A stretch of DNA of 64,000 nucleotides. Origin: Erythrobacter donghaensis. GTDB taxonomy: Bacteria; Pseudomonadota; Alphaproteobacteria; Sphingomonadales; Sphingomonadaceae. Of the stretch, positions 53,213 through 61,288 are shown piece by piece; position 1 is the stretch's first letter; the number at the start of each line of letters is the position of its first letter. Below the pieces are notes generated by a model, which worked only from the letters and a program-made list of their open reading frames with translations, searched no databases and was not told the origin of the DNA. Made by a program: the position numbers and the translations under genes. The stretch covers positions 372,001 through 436,000 of the forward strand of contig NZ_MUYG01000010.1 in assembly GCF_002155425.1 (NCBI RefSeq), in the 5' to 3' direction.

Positions 53213-53306
53213 TCCGGGAGTCGGGTGGACGTTTGCGTCTGCTCACCGAGTCAGGTCCGGAAGGAAGCAGCTCAGGTGGATTGCGGCGGGTCGCCCGGCT
53301 CCTTTT
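53213..53306 (+). ncRNA. ffs: Signal recognition particle RNA (4.5S type)
   Basis: The universal SRP RNA apical segment GTCAGGTCCGGAAGGAAGCA is present at 53250-53269, with a GGAA tetraloop and the asymmetric AGCA internal loop. It is enclosed by CACC/GGTG and GAG/CTC pairs and an 11-bp lower stem (GGAGTCGGGTG, 53217-53227, with CGCCCGGCTCC, 53292-53302). A T-run follows. Extent of the ends is approximate. It lies 50 nt before dnaX. Confidence 0.9.
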
Positions 53307-53355
53307 CCCCTACATCGCAAATGACAAACCGCGCCCGAGCGCCTAGCTTCGCGCC

Positions 53356-55158
53356 ATGAGCGATTCCGACCCCGATCTGCCCGAAGACACCGACACCGGC
53401 CCAAGCGCGGCCGAACTTGAGGCTGCGGGGCAAAGCGCGCTGTTCGGCGACCCCGCTCCGCCGCCCCAGCCGACACCAGCGCCTGCACCCGCGCCCGCGT
53501 CGCCGCCTGTTGCGGCACCGGCATCCGCACCCGCTGCCGCGAGCCAGCCCTATCGCGTGCTCGCCCGCAAATATCGTCCGCAGACCTTCTCGGAACTGAT
53601 CGGGCAGGAAGCGATGGTGCGTACTCTTGCCAATGCCATCGCGCGCGGGCGGCTGGCCCATGCCTTCCTGATGACCGGGGTGCGCGGGGTCGGCAAGACG
53701 TCCACCGCGCGGCTGATCGCCAAGGCATTGAACTGCGTTGGGCCGGACGGCGAGGGTGGGCCGACGATCGACCCTTGCGGCGTGTGCGAGGCCTGCACGG
53801 CCATCGCGGAGGGACGCCATATCGACGTGATCGAGATGGACGCGGCCTCCAACACCGGGGTCGACGATGTGCGCGAGATCATCGAGCAGGTGCGCTATGC
53901 CGCGGTCTCGGCGCGCTACAAGATCTATATCATCGACGAAGTCCACATGCTATCGCGCAATGCTTTCAATGCCTTGCTCAAGACACTTGAGGAACCGCCC
54001 GCGCATGTGAAGTTCCTGTTCGCCACCACCGAGGTCGACAAGCTGCCGGTCACGGTGCTCAGCCGCACCCAGCGCTTCGACCTTCGCCGTATCCCCGCTC
54101 CGATGCTGGCCGAGCATTTCGCCAAGGTGTGCCGCCTTGAGGGAGTCGAGGCCGAGGCCGAGGGGCTCGCGATCATCGCGGCGGCGGCGGAAGGCTCAGT
54201 GCGCGACGGGCTTTCGATCCTCGATCAGGCCATCGCCCATGCCGATCTCGACGGCGAGGGCAAGGTCACCGCTGAGCGCGTACGCGACATGCTGGGGCTC
54301 GCTGACAAGAGCGCGCAGCGCCGTGTGCTAGGGCACCTTTTGGCAGGCGATGCCAAGGCCTTGCTAGCCGCTGTTGACGAACTATATTCGCTTGGCGTGG
54401 AGCCGCTGGCGCTGATGCGGGCGTTGATGGATCTAACCCACAGGGTGACGCTGGCGCAGGTCAGCGGCGGCGAGCCCGATGCCCCGGCGGAGGAGGAGCG
54501 CGCGGCGCTGGCGGATTTCGCGGAACGGCTGGCCCCTTCAGAGTTGCACCGCCTGTGGCAATTGCTGCTCAAGGGTCATGACGAAGTGCGCACCGCGCCC
54601 GATCCGCTGGTCTCGCTCCAGATGGCGCTGCTGCGCATCCTTCACGCTGCGCAAATGCCCGATCCGGGCAAGCTGGCGCGGCGGATCGAGGAATTGGCGG
54701 CGCGTGCGCCCGTGGTGGCTCCGGCGGGCGAGGGCGCTGCCGCTCCAGCCGCTGCGCCCGTCGCAGCAGCGCCGGTGGAGGGCTGGGCCGCGCTGGTCGA
54801 GCGGGTCGATGCGGCGGGCCAGCTGCGCGTCGCTCAGATGATGCGCGACCGGGTGCGGGTGATCGAGCTCGGGCCCGAACGGCTGGTCTATCAGCAGGCC
54901 GACAATTTCCCCGACGATCCCGCGCCCGACATCCGCGAGGCACTGTTCAAGCTGACGGGCAAGCGCTGGCAGATCGAACGCGGCACGGGCGACGCGCAGC
55001 CCTCCCTGAGAGAGCTGGCCGAGGCCGCCGCCGCCGCCGAAGACGCGCGCATCCGCTCCGATCCGCTGGTTGCGGCGGCCTTCGAAGCCTTTCCCGATGC
55101 CGAACTGATCACCCCCGTGCGCGCCGCTGCCGGCGGCGCGGCCCCCCCATGGAATTGA
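53356..55158 (+). CDS. dnaX: DNA polymerase III subunits gamma and tau
   Basis: 600 aa. A Pro/Ala-rich N-terminal extension of about 65 residues precedes the usual start region YRVLARKYRPQTFSELIGQE. Walker A GVRGVGKTSTARLIAK; zinc site CGVCEACTAI with the first Cys in LNCVGPDG; sensor and clamp-loader motifs IYIIDEVHMLSRNAFNALLK and LSRTQRFDLRRI. The C-terminal Ala-rich part is the tau region. No internal shift site is obvious. Confidence 0.95.
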   Translation: MSDSDPDLPEDTDTGPSAAELEAAGQSALFGDPAPPPQPTPAPAPAPASPPVAAPASAPAAASQPYRVLARKYRPQTFSELIGQEAMVRTLANAIARGRLAHAFLMTGVRGVGKTSTARLIAKALNCVGPDGEGGPTIDPCGVCEACTAIAEGRHIDVIEMDAASNTGVDDVREIIEQVRYAAVSARYKIYIIDEVHMLSRNAFNALLKTLEEPPAHVKFLFATTEVDKLPVTVLSRTQRFDLRRIPAPMLAEHFAKVCRLEGVEAEAEGLAIIAAAAEGSVRDGLSILDQAIAHADLDGEGKVTAERVRDMLGLADKSAQRRVLGHLLAGDAKALLAAVDELYSLGVEPLALMRALMDLTHRVTLAQVSGGEPDAPAEEERAALADFAERLAPSELHRLWQLLLKGHDEVRTAPDPLVSLQMALLRILHAAQMPDPGKLARRIEELAARAPVVAPAGEGAAAPAAAPVAAAPVEGWAALVERVDAAGQLRVAQMMRDRVRVIELGPERLVYQQADNFPDDPAPDIREALFKLTGKRWQIERGTGDAQPSLRELAEAAAAAEDARIRSDPLVAAAFEAFPDAELITPVRAAAGGAAPPWN

Positions 55159-55171
55159 GGAGTCCCCGCCC

Positions 55172-55513
55172 ATGAAGTCGATGGAAGAAATGATGGCCGC
55201 CGCCCAGAAGGCCGCCGAGACCATTCAGAAGCAGATGAACGAGATGCAGGTGAAGCTCGACTCGATCGAGGTCGAGGGCACGGCGGGCGGAGGCCTCGTG
55301 AAGGTCCGCGCCAGCGCAAAGGGCCGAATCCTTGGCGTGAGCATCGACGACAGCCTAATGGTGCCCGACGACAAGCAGATCCTCGAAGACCTCGTCGCCG
55401 CCGCCTTCAACGACGCGCGCGACCGAGCCGACCGCGTCTCGGAACAGCAGATGCGCGACATGCAGGGCTCGATGGGCCTGCCGCCGGGGTTCAACCTGCC
55501 CGGAATGGGGTGA
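55172..55513 (+). CDS. ybaB: YbaB/EbfC family nucleoid-associated protein
   Basis: 113 aa. MKSMEEMMAAAQKAAETIQK is the helical arm; VKLDSIEVEGTAGGGLVKVRA and GRILGVSIDDSLMVPDDKQI, then LEDLVAAAFNDARDRADRVS, match YbaB. It binds DNA and in bacteria is usually next to dnaX, 13 nt after it here. Confidence 0.93.
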   Translation: MKSMEEMMAAAQKAAETIQKQMNEMQVKLDSIEVEGTAGGGLVKVRASAKGRILGVSIDDSLMVPDDKQILEDLVAAAFNDARDRADRVSEQQMRDMQGSMGLPPGFNLPGMG

Positions 55514-55590
55514 GGGGGGCCGCTCGGGCGTCCACAGCTTAGCCTGACCATGCCATTGCGGGAGCGGACAGGCCTTCCCATATCTTGGGC

Positions 55591-57996
55591 ATGACACAGA
55601 CCTTCCCCCTCCTCCCCTTGCGCGACATTGTCGTTTTCCCCGGCATGGTCGTCCCCCTCTTTGTCGGGCGCGACAAGTCCGTGGCTGCGCTTGAAGCGGC
55701 GATGGAAGCTTCCAAGGATATCGTCCTGCTTGCCCAGCTCGATCCGGGCTGTGACGATCCTGAGGGCGATGACCTTTACGATGTCGGCGTGATCGCGCAG
55801 GTGCTCCAGCTGCTCAAGCTGCCGGACGGCACGGTGCGCGTGCTGGTCGAAGGCAAGACCCGTGCGCGCCTCTCCGCGCTCGAGAATGTCGGAACCCATC
55901 TGCTCGCCGAAGTCGATCTGATCGCGCCCGAGACCGTCTCGGGCAGCGAGGTCACCGCGCTGATGCGGCAGGTGACCGAACAGTTCGGCGAATACGTCAA
56001 GCTCAACAAGAAGATGGGCGAAGATGCCGGGGTCGATCTGGCCGATGTCGATGATGCCGGGCAGCTGGCCGACACCATTGCCGCCGCGATCAGCGCCAAG
56101 GTGGCCGACAAGCAGAGCCTGCTGACCGAGACCAGCCCGCTGAAGCGGCTCGAACTCGTGATGGCCTTCATGGAAGGCGAGCTGTCGGTGCTGCAGGTCG
56201 AACGCCGCATCCGCGGGCGCGTGAAGCGCCAGATGGAGAAGACCCAGCGCGAATATTACCTCAACGAACAGCTGAAGGCGATCCAGAGCGAGCTCGGCGG
56301 TGATGGCGAGGAAGGCAACGAGATTGCCGAGCTGACCGAAAAGATCGAGAAGGCCAAGCTTTCCAAGGAAGCCAAGGCCAAGGCGCAGGCCGAGCTGAAG
56401 AAGCTGCGCTCGATGCAGCCGATGAGCGCTGAGGCGACGGTGATCCGCAATTATCTCGACGTGCTGCTCGGCCTGCCGTGGGGCAAGAAGTCGAAGCTGA
56501 AGCGGGATATCGGCAAGGCGCAGGAAGTCCTCGATGCGGATCACTATGCGCTGGAGAAGGTCAAGGACCGCATCGTCGAATATCTCGCGGTGCAGGCGCG
56601 GACCAACAAGCTTAAAGGTCCGATCCTGTGCCTCGTCGGCCCCCCGGGCGTGGGCAAGACCTCGCTGGGCAAGTCCATCGCCAAGGCGACGGGGCGCGAA
56701 TTCGTTCGCCAGTCGCTCGGCGGGGTGCGCGACGAGGCGGAGATCCGCGGCCACCGGCGCACTTACATAGGCTCGATGCCGGGCAAGATCGTCGCCAATC
56801 TGAAGAAGGCCGGGACCAGCAACCCGCTGTTCCTGCTCGACGAGATCGACAAGCTTGGCCAGGACTTCCGCGGCGATCCGGCTTCGGCGCTGCTGGAAGT
56901 GCTCGACCCCGAGCAGAACGCCAAGTTCCAGGACCACTACCTGGAGCTCGACCTCGACCTTTCCGACATCATGTTCGTGTGCACCGCGAACAGCCTCAAC
57001 CTGCCGCAGCCGCTGCTTGACCGGATGGAGATCATCCGGCTCGAAGGCTACACCGAGGATGAGAAGGTCGAGATCGCCCAGCGCCACCTGATCGAAAAGC
57101 AGGTCAAGGCGCACGGGCTCAAGGCGGACGAATTCACGCTCACCGAAGAGGCCCTGCGCGATCTGATCCGCTACTACACCCGCGAGGCAGGCGTGCGCAC
57201 GCTGGAGCGCGAGATTGCCAAGCTGTGCCGCAAGTCCTTGCGGCAGATTCTCGAAAAGAAGGCCGACAGCATCACCATCACGCCAGAAAACCTCGGCGAT
57301 TTCTCCGGCGTGCGCCGCTTCAAGCATGGCGTGTCCGAAGAGGAGGCGCAGGTCGGCGCGGTCACCGGGCTCGCCTGGACTTCGGTGGGGGGCGAATTGC
57401 TCACCATCGAAAGCGTCACCACGCCCGGCAAGGGCGAGGTCAAGACCACCGGCAAGTTGGGTCAGGTGATGAACGAAAGCGTCGCCGCGGCGTTCAGCTT
57501 CGTCAAGGCGCGCGCGCCAGCCTACGGGATCAAGCCGAGCCTGATCAACCGCAAGAACGTCCACATCCACTTGCCCGAGGGCGCGGTGCCCAAGGACGGA
57601 CCGAGCGCCGGGATCGGTATGGTCACCTCGATCGTCTCGACCCTCACCGGGATTGCGGTGCGCCCCGACGTGGCGATGACCGGCGAAGTGACCCTGCGCG
57701 GGCGCGTGCTGGCGATCGGGGGCCTTAAGGAAAAGCTGCTCGCCGCGCTGCGTGGCGGGATCAAGACAGTGCTGATCCCCGAGGAGAACCTCAAGGACCT
57801 CGCCGAAATCCCTGCCAACGCCAAGGCGGGGCTGGAGATCGTCCCCGTCGCTCATGTCGACGAGGTTTTGGCGCGCGCACTGGTGCAGCCGCTCGAGGCG
57901 ATCGAGTGGACCGAGGCCGATGATCTCGCCAGCCAGCCGGGCAGTGCCCCTGCTGCGGCAGGGACGGCAAGCCCGGACGTGCCAACCGCACATTGA
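55591..57996 (+). CDS. lon: ATP-dependent protease Lon
   Basis: 801 aa, start at ATG 55591 (a TTG two codons earlier is possible). N-terminal substrate domain, the helical region ([20 protein letters not shown]), ATPase with Walker [14 protein letters not shown] and Walker [11 protein letters not shown], and the protease domain with Ser in [10 protein letters not shown] and Lys in [13 protein letters not shown]. Degrades misfolded and regulatory proteins. A good terminator follows. Confidence 0.96.
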   Translation: MTQTFPLLPLRDIVVFPGMVVPLFVGRDKSVAALEAAMEASKDIVLLAQLDPGCDDPEGDDLYDVGVIAQVLQLLKLPDGTVRVLVEGKTRARLSALENVGTHLLAEVDLIAPETVSGSEVTALMRQVTEQFGEYVKLNKKMGEDAGVDLADVDDAGQLADTIAAAISAKVADKQSLLTETSPLKRLELVMAFMEGELSVLQVERRIRGRVKRQMEKTQREYYLNEQLKAIQSELGGDGEEGNEIAELTEKIEKAKLSKEAKAKAQAELKKLRSMQPMSAEATVIRNYLDVLLGLPWGKKSKLKRDIGKAQEVLDADHYALEKVKDRIVEYLAVQARTNKLKGPILCLVGPPGVGKTSLGKSIAKATGREFVRQSLGGVRDEAEIRGHRRTYIGSMPGKIVANLKKAGTSNPLFLLDEIDKLGQDFRGDPASALLEVLDPEQNAKFQDHYLELDLDLSDIMFVCTANSLNLPQPLLDRMEIIRLEGYTEDEKVEIAQRHLIEKQVKAHGLKADEFTLTEEALRDLIRYYTREAGVRTLEREIAKLCRKSLRQILEKKADSITITPENLGDFSGVRRFKHGVSEEEAQVGAVTGLAWTSVGGELLTIESVTTPGKGEVKTTGKLGQVMNESVAAAFSFVKARAPAYGIKPSLINRKNVHIHLPEGAVPKDGPSAGIGMVTSIVSTLTGIAVRPDVAMTGEVTLRGRVLAIGGLKEKLLAALRGGIKTVLIPEENLKDLAEIPANAKAGLEIVPVAHVDEVLARALVQPLEAIEWTEADDLASQPGSAPAAAGTASPDVPTAH

Positions 57997-58008
57997 GCCG
58001 CTAGAACA

Positions 58009-58046
58009 GCGACCTTGCCGTGATTCGCGGCAGGGTCGCTTTCTTT
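58009..58046 (+). terminator. Rho-independent terminator after lon
   Basis: GCGACCTTGCCG and CGGCAGGGTCGC form a stem (one G-T) with a 7-nt loop, then TTTCTTTC. It lies 13 nt after the lon stop. Confidence 0.8.
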
Positions 58047-58240
58047 CGAAGACGGCTTGTGTGGCCGGGCCTCAGCCGTATCGCCGATGCTCGACCTGGG
58101 ATTTCTGTGCGCTTTTCGCACGGGCAAATTGGCTTGGCCTTTTGGCTTTGACAGCCCCTGTAAAAACGTCTCAAGTTTCCGGCTTTGAACGAACGCGATT
58201 CCCAACGATCAATGATATCCTGACACGAGGGGGTTCACAG

Positions 58241-58513
58241 ATGAACAAGAACGACCTGATCAGCGCCGTCGCCGATGCCAGCGGCCTGTCCAAAAGCGAT
58301 GCCTCGAGCGCGGTGGAAAGCGTGTTCGACGCGATTACCAAAGCGCTTTCAGCGGGCGATGAAGTACGGCTGGTTGGCTTCGGCACCTTTTCGGTCGCCA
58401 AGCGCAAGGCCTCGATGGGCCGCAACCCGCGCACCGGCGCGCCGATGCCGATCCCGGCTTCGACCCAGCCCAAGTTCAAGGCGGGCAAGGGCCTGAAGGA
58501 CGCTGTCAACTAA
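58241..58513 (+). CDS. hup: HU family DNA-binding protein
   Basis: 90 aa, typical HU length. MNKNDLISAVADASGLSKSD, VRLVGFGTFSVAKRKASMGR and NPRTGAPMPIPA (DNA-binding arm), FKAGKGLKDAVN. TTGACA at 58148-58153 is a possible -35 box; the sequence 17 nt later (TCAAGT) is a weak -10. Ends before a bidirectional terminator. Confidence 0.95.
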   Translation: MNKNDLISAVADASGLSKSDASSAVESVFDAITKALSAGDEVRLVGFGTFSVAKRKASMGRNPRTGAPMPIPASTQPKFKAGKGLKDAVN

Positions 58514-58541
58514 CGCGGCCTGGGCATCAGCTTGAGGCCGT

Positions 58542-58589
58542 CTACGAAAAACCCCGCCAGCCGATTGGGGCTGGCGGGGTTTTTCGTAG
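58542..58589. terminator. Bidirectional Rho-independent terminator
   Basis: Arms 58542-58562 and 58569-58589 (CTACGAAAAACCCCGCCAGC...) form a perfect 21-bp stem with a 6-nt loop. The A-rich left flank and T-rich right flank make it work for both HU and the convergent lipoprotein gene. Confidence 0.92.
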
Positions 58590-58608
58590 GCGGCGCGAGC
58601 TGGGCGGG

Positions 58609-59508
58609 TCAGCCGCCGGTGGCGATCAGGGCGGTCGGCGGCTGCGCGGTGCGCGGGCTGATGCGCCAGGTCAGTGCCTCGCCGGTGGTCTCTGCTGCGG
58701 GGCCTTCGTCGGTGTTGTTCGCCAGCACTCGCATCGCGCCCGTGGTGCGCATGGTGAACGTGCCGTCTAGCGCGGGGATGCCGGGGATCGCCTCTGCGGC
58801 CTGATCGCCGTCTTGCGCCTCGCTAGCCATACCCATCGCGGCCATCGTTGCGAAAGAACCGGCCCCCAGCATCGTCCCCAACACGCCGGTCTCACTGTTC
58901 TGCGCGGCAAAGCCGGGCGCATTGATCCGCACCTGACCGCCCTTGCGCAGGAACACCTGCACGAAGGGATTGGTCGGCGGGAAGCCTTCGATCATCGGGA
59001 AGGTGAAATCGTGACCCATGGTGCCGGTCACGCGGTAGCTGACGTCGAACACACCGTCGCCCTTGTGCACCACGCGCTCCCAGCCTTTCTGGCGGGACAG
59101 CAGCTTGACCAGCTCGTCGGCGGCCTTGGGGTCGAAGGGATCGATGCCGCCCATCAGCGCGGCCATCTGTTCGGCCTGCTTCTTGGCACTGGCAGCGCGC
59201 TCGGCCGCACCGGCCTCCCACTCGGCGCGCTGTTCGGCCTCTTCCTCGGGCGTGCAGTCGCGGCTTTCATAGGTCTCTTCGTCGAAGCAGCTGGGCGCAA
59301 AGGCCTCGCCCGCCGCTTCCATCTGCGCCAGCTTGCTGAGGCCGAGGAAGAAGATCTCGCCTTCATAGCTGAAGATGAAGCTATCGGGGCCGGTCAGCAC
59401 AAGTTCCGAGGTAAACTTGCCGGGGCTCATGAAGCACCCGGTCAAAACAAGCGCGAAGCCCGCCAGCAGCGCGGCGGCGCGCAGGCGAATGGTGGACAAC
59501 ATGGTCAT
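58609..59508 (-). CDS. Putative lipoprotein with a long coiled-coil segment
   Basis: 299 aa; ATG with AGGGGGG seven bases upstream. Lipobox LTGC in AALLAGFALVLTGCF. After FSYEGEIFFLGLSKLAQMEA comes an acidic, Glu/Ala-rich helix (about residues 70-115), then a compact region GWERVVHKGDGVFDVSYRVT and FVQVFLRKGGQVRINAPGFA. No family recognised. Could be a surface-attached or envelope-quality protein. Confidence 0.6.
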   Translation of the reverse strand: MTMLSTIRLRAAALLAGFALVLTGCFMSPGKFTSELVLTGPDSFIFSYEGEIFFLGLSKLAQMEAAGEAFAPSCFDEETYESRDCTPEEEAEQRAEWEAGAAERAASAKKQAEQMAALMGGIDPFDPKAADELVKLLSRQKGWERVVHKGDGVFDVSYRVTGTMGHDFTFPMIEGFPPTNPFVQVFLRKGGQVRINAPGFAAQNSETGVLGTMLGAGSFATMAAMGMASEAQDGDQAAEAIPGIPALDGTFTMRTTGAMRVLANNTDEGPAAETTGEALTWRISPRTAQPPTALIATGG

Positions 59509-59534
59509 GGCAATACCCCCCTCATACCCGCCTT

Positions 59535-60326
59535 CTACCCGCGCGTTGCCACCGCATAAAGCGCAATCGCGCCGGCGTTCGAAACGTTGAGGCTCTCCAT
59601 CGCCGAAGCAATCGGCAAGCGGGCGAGCACGTCGCAATGCGCGGCGATGTTCTGGCGCAGCCCTTCGCCTTCCGCGCCCAGCACGATCGCGACCGGCCCG
59701 GTGGGCAGGATGTCGGCGAGCGTCGCCTCGGCCTCCCCCGCCAGCCCGATGCGCCAGTATCCGGCCTCGGCCAGCTCCTCCAGCGCGCGGGCGAGGTTGA
59801 CCACCCGCACCCAGGGCACGCTTTCGAGCGCTCCCGAGGCCGCCTTGGCCAGCACGCCGCCTTCGGGCGGAGCATGGCGATCCTGCGTCACGATCGCCGC
59901 CGCGTTGAAGGCCGCCGCCGAGCGCAGGATCGCGCCGACATTGTGCGGATCGGTCACCTGGTCGAGCACCACGATCGGGCGGCCCGCCTCGCCATTGGCG
60001 ATTTCATCGAGGAACACGTCCTCCAGCGGCGCGCATTCCAGCACCAGCCCCTGATGCGGCGCATCCTTGGCGACCAGCCGCGCAAGATCGGCGGCTTGCG
60101 CGTGCTCGATCGGGAAATCGGCGAGGAGTTCGCCGTCGAGGCTCTCGAGCCCCTCGGGCGTGGCCCACAGCTTCCTGTGCTGACGCTCGGGGTTCTTGAG
60201 CGCGGCCTCGACCGCATGGCGGCCCCACAGGCGCACCTGCCCGCTCGACGCCCGGCCCGACCCGCGCCCGCCCTTCATCCGGCCTGCGCGGCCCCTGAGG
60301 GCGCGTTTGCGTTCACCTTTGCTCAT
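59535..60326 (-). CDS. rlmB: 23S rRNA (guanosine-2'-O-)-methyltransferase RlmB
   Basis: 263 aa from MSKGERKRALRGRAGRMKGG. The N-terminal ~30 residues are basic and the L30e-like domain follows (RLWGRHAVEAALKNPERQHR). SpoU motifs: DQVTDPHNVGAILRSAAAF, IVLGAEGEGLRQN, and LNVSNAGAIALYA. It methylates G2251 of 23S rRNA (known for the family). Confidence 0.92.
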   Translation of the reverse strand: MSKGERKRALRGRAGRMKGGRGSGRASSGQVRLWGRHAVEAALKNPERQHRKLWATPEGLESLDGELLADFPIEHAQAADLARLVAKDAPHQGLVLECAPLEDVFLDEIANGEAGRPIVVLDQVTDPHNVGAILRSAAAFNAAAIVTQDRHAPPEGGVLAKAASGALESVPWVRVVNLARALEELAEAGYWRIGLAGEAEATLADILPTGPVAIVLGAEGEGLRQNIAAHCDVLARLPIASAMESLNVSNAGAIALYAVATRG

Positions 60327-60495
60327 TTCATCTTCCCGACTGGCGATTTCATGCGCGCCCCCTGCCAGCAGGGCCATTGACAGGCAAGCAGTGCTTCGCC
60401 AAAGGGGCGCCTCTCGGCGGCGGGCCCGGCAACGGACTCGCGCTTTTTCAGGGCGGAAACGTCCAGAATCGCCCCCCTCGAGCAGGGGACTGTGT

Positions 60496-60581
60496 GGACA
60501 GGTGGCCGAGTGGTTAAAGGCAGCAGACTGTAAATCTGCCCGCGCAAGCGTACGCTGGTTCGAATCCAGCCCTGTCCACCA
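60496..60581 (+). tRNA. tRNA-Tyr (GUA)
   Basis: 86 nt class II tRNA: acceptor GGACAGG / CCTGTCC, discriminator A and encoded CCA; anticodon loop CTGTAAA in GCAGA-CTGTAAA-TCTGC; long variable arm; T arm CTGGTTCGAATCCAG. It stands alone on the plus strand between rlmB and the outer-membrane protein gene. Confidence 0.95.
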
Positions 60582-60680
60582 CCTTCTTCCTTCGGTGCTG
60601 TCCAGAATGGCCTCCGGCCCGTGCGGGTCGGCGGGAAGGCGTTTGGGGGGCAGCGCTGCGCCACCCCCCTTGCGCGAGTA

Positions 60681-61127
60681 TCAGAAGCGCAGGCCGACGC
60701 CGACCGCGACGCGGTTGACGTCGCTGTCGAGGTAGCGCTGATACTGCAGGCTCAGCAGCGCCTTTTCGCTGACATTGTGCTGGACGCCGGCGCCGATCAC
60801 CGCGTCGTCAAAATCGAATCCGGTTTCATAGGCATAGCCGACCAGGCCGAAGACCTTGGTGTTGTCGCCAACCTTGGTGCCGAGACGGGCGTTTACGCCA
60901 ATCGTCGGGTCGACGAAATCGAAGTTGGTATCGGCCACCGCCTCGACGCCGGCGAAGAGGTCGCCGCCGAGATCAAAGTCGTGCCCGACGGCCAGACCGA
61001 TGGTTTCGTCCGAAACGCCGCAGCACCACACGATCCCGGTGCGGACTTCGACGCGGGTTTCGTCGGCCTGGGCCGAGGTGGCGATGGCGGCGAGAGAGGC
61101 CGCAGCGGCGAAAGTAGCAAGACGCAT
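60681..61127 (-). CDS. Outer-membrane beta-barrel-like protein
   Basis: 148 aa from MRLATFAAAASLAAIATSAQ with AAGGA upstream. Signal peptide ends near AQADE. The mature protein alternates short strands (VEVRTGIVWCCGVSDETIGL, FDLGGDLFAGVEAVADTNFD, KVFGLVGYAYETGFDFDDAV, GVQHNVSEKALLSLQYQRYL) and ends with an outer-membrane signal of the type VAVGVGLRF (terminal Phe). Small barrel of eight strands, role unknown. Confidence 0.7.
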   Translation of the reverse strand: MRLATFAAAASLAAIATSAQADETRVEVRTGIVWCCGVSDETIGLAVGHDFDLGGDLFAGVEAVADTNFDFVDPTIGVNARLGTKVGDNTKVFGLVGYAYETGFDFDDAVIGAGVQHNVSEKALLSLQYQRYLDSDVNRVAVGVGLRF

Positions 61128-61288
61128 TTCTATTCCTTTTTTGTTGTTTGCACCCGGTATCGAATCCGGGGCGCGCGTCTTAGCTTGGCGTTCTCGCAGC
61201 GCCAGAGGGGAGATGAGATGTTCCCATATTTCAGGGCGATGTGGCAATCACGCCACAGGCGTCAGGGGCTCTCCCGCTTCACCCGGGC

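Noticed and set aside
60582..60680. Attachment site or integrated element at the tRNA-Tyr 3' end
   Set aside because: No repeat of the tRNA 3' end and no integrase gene are present within the window.
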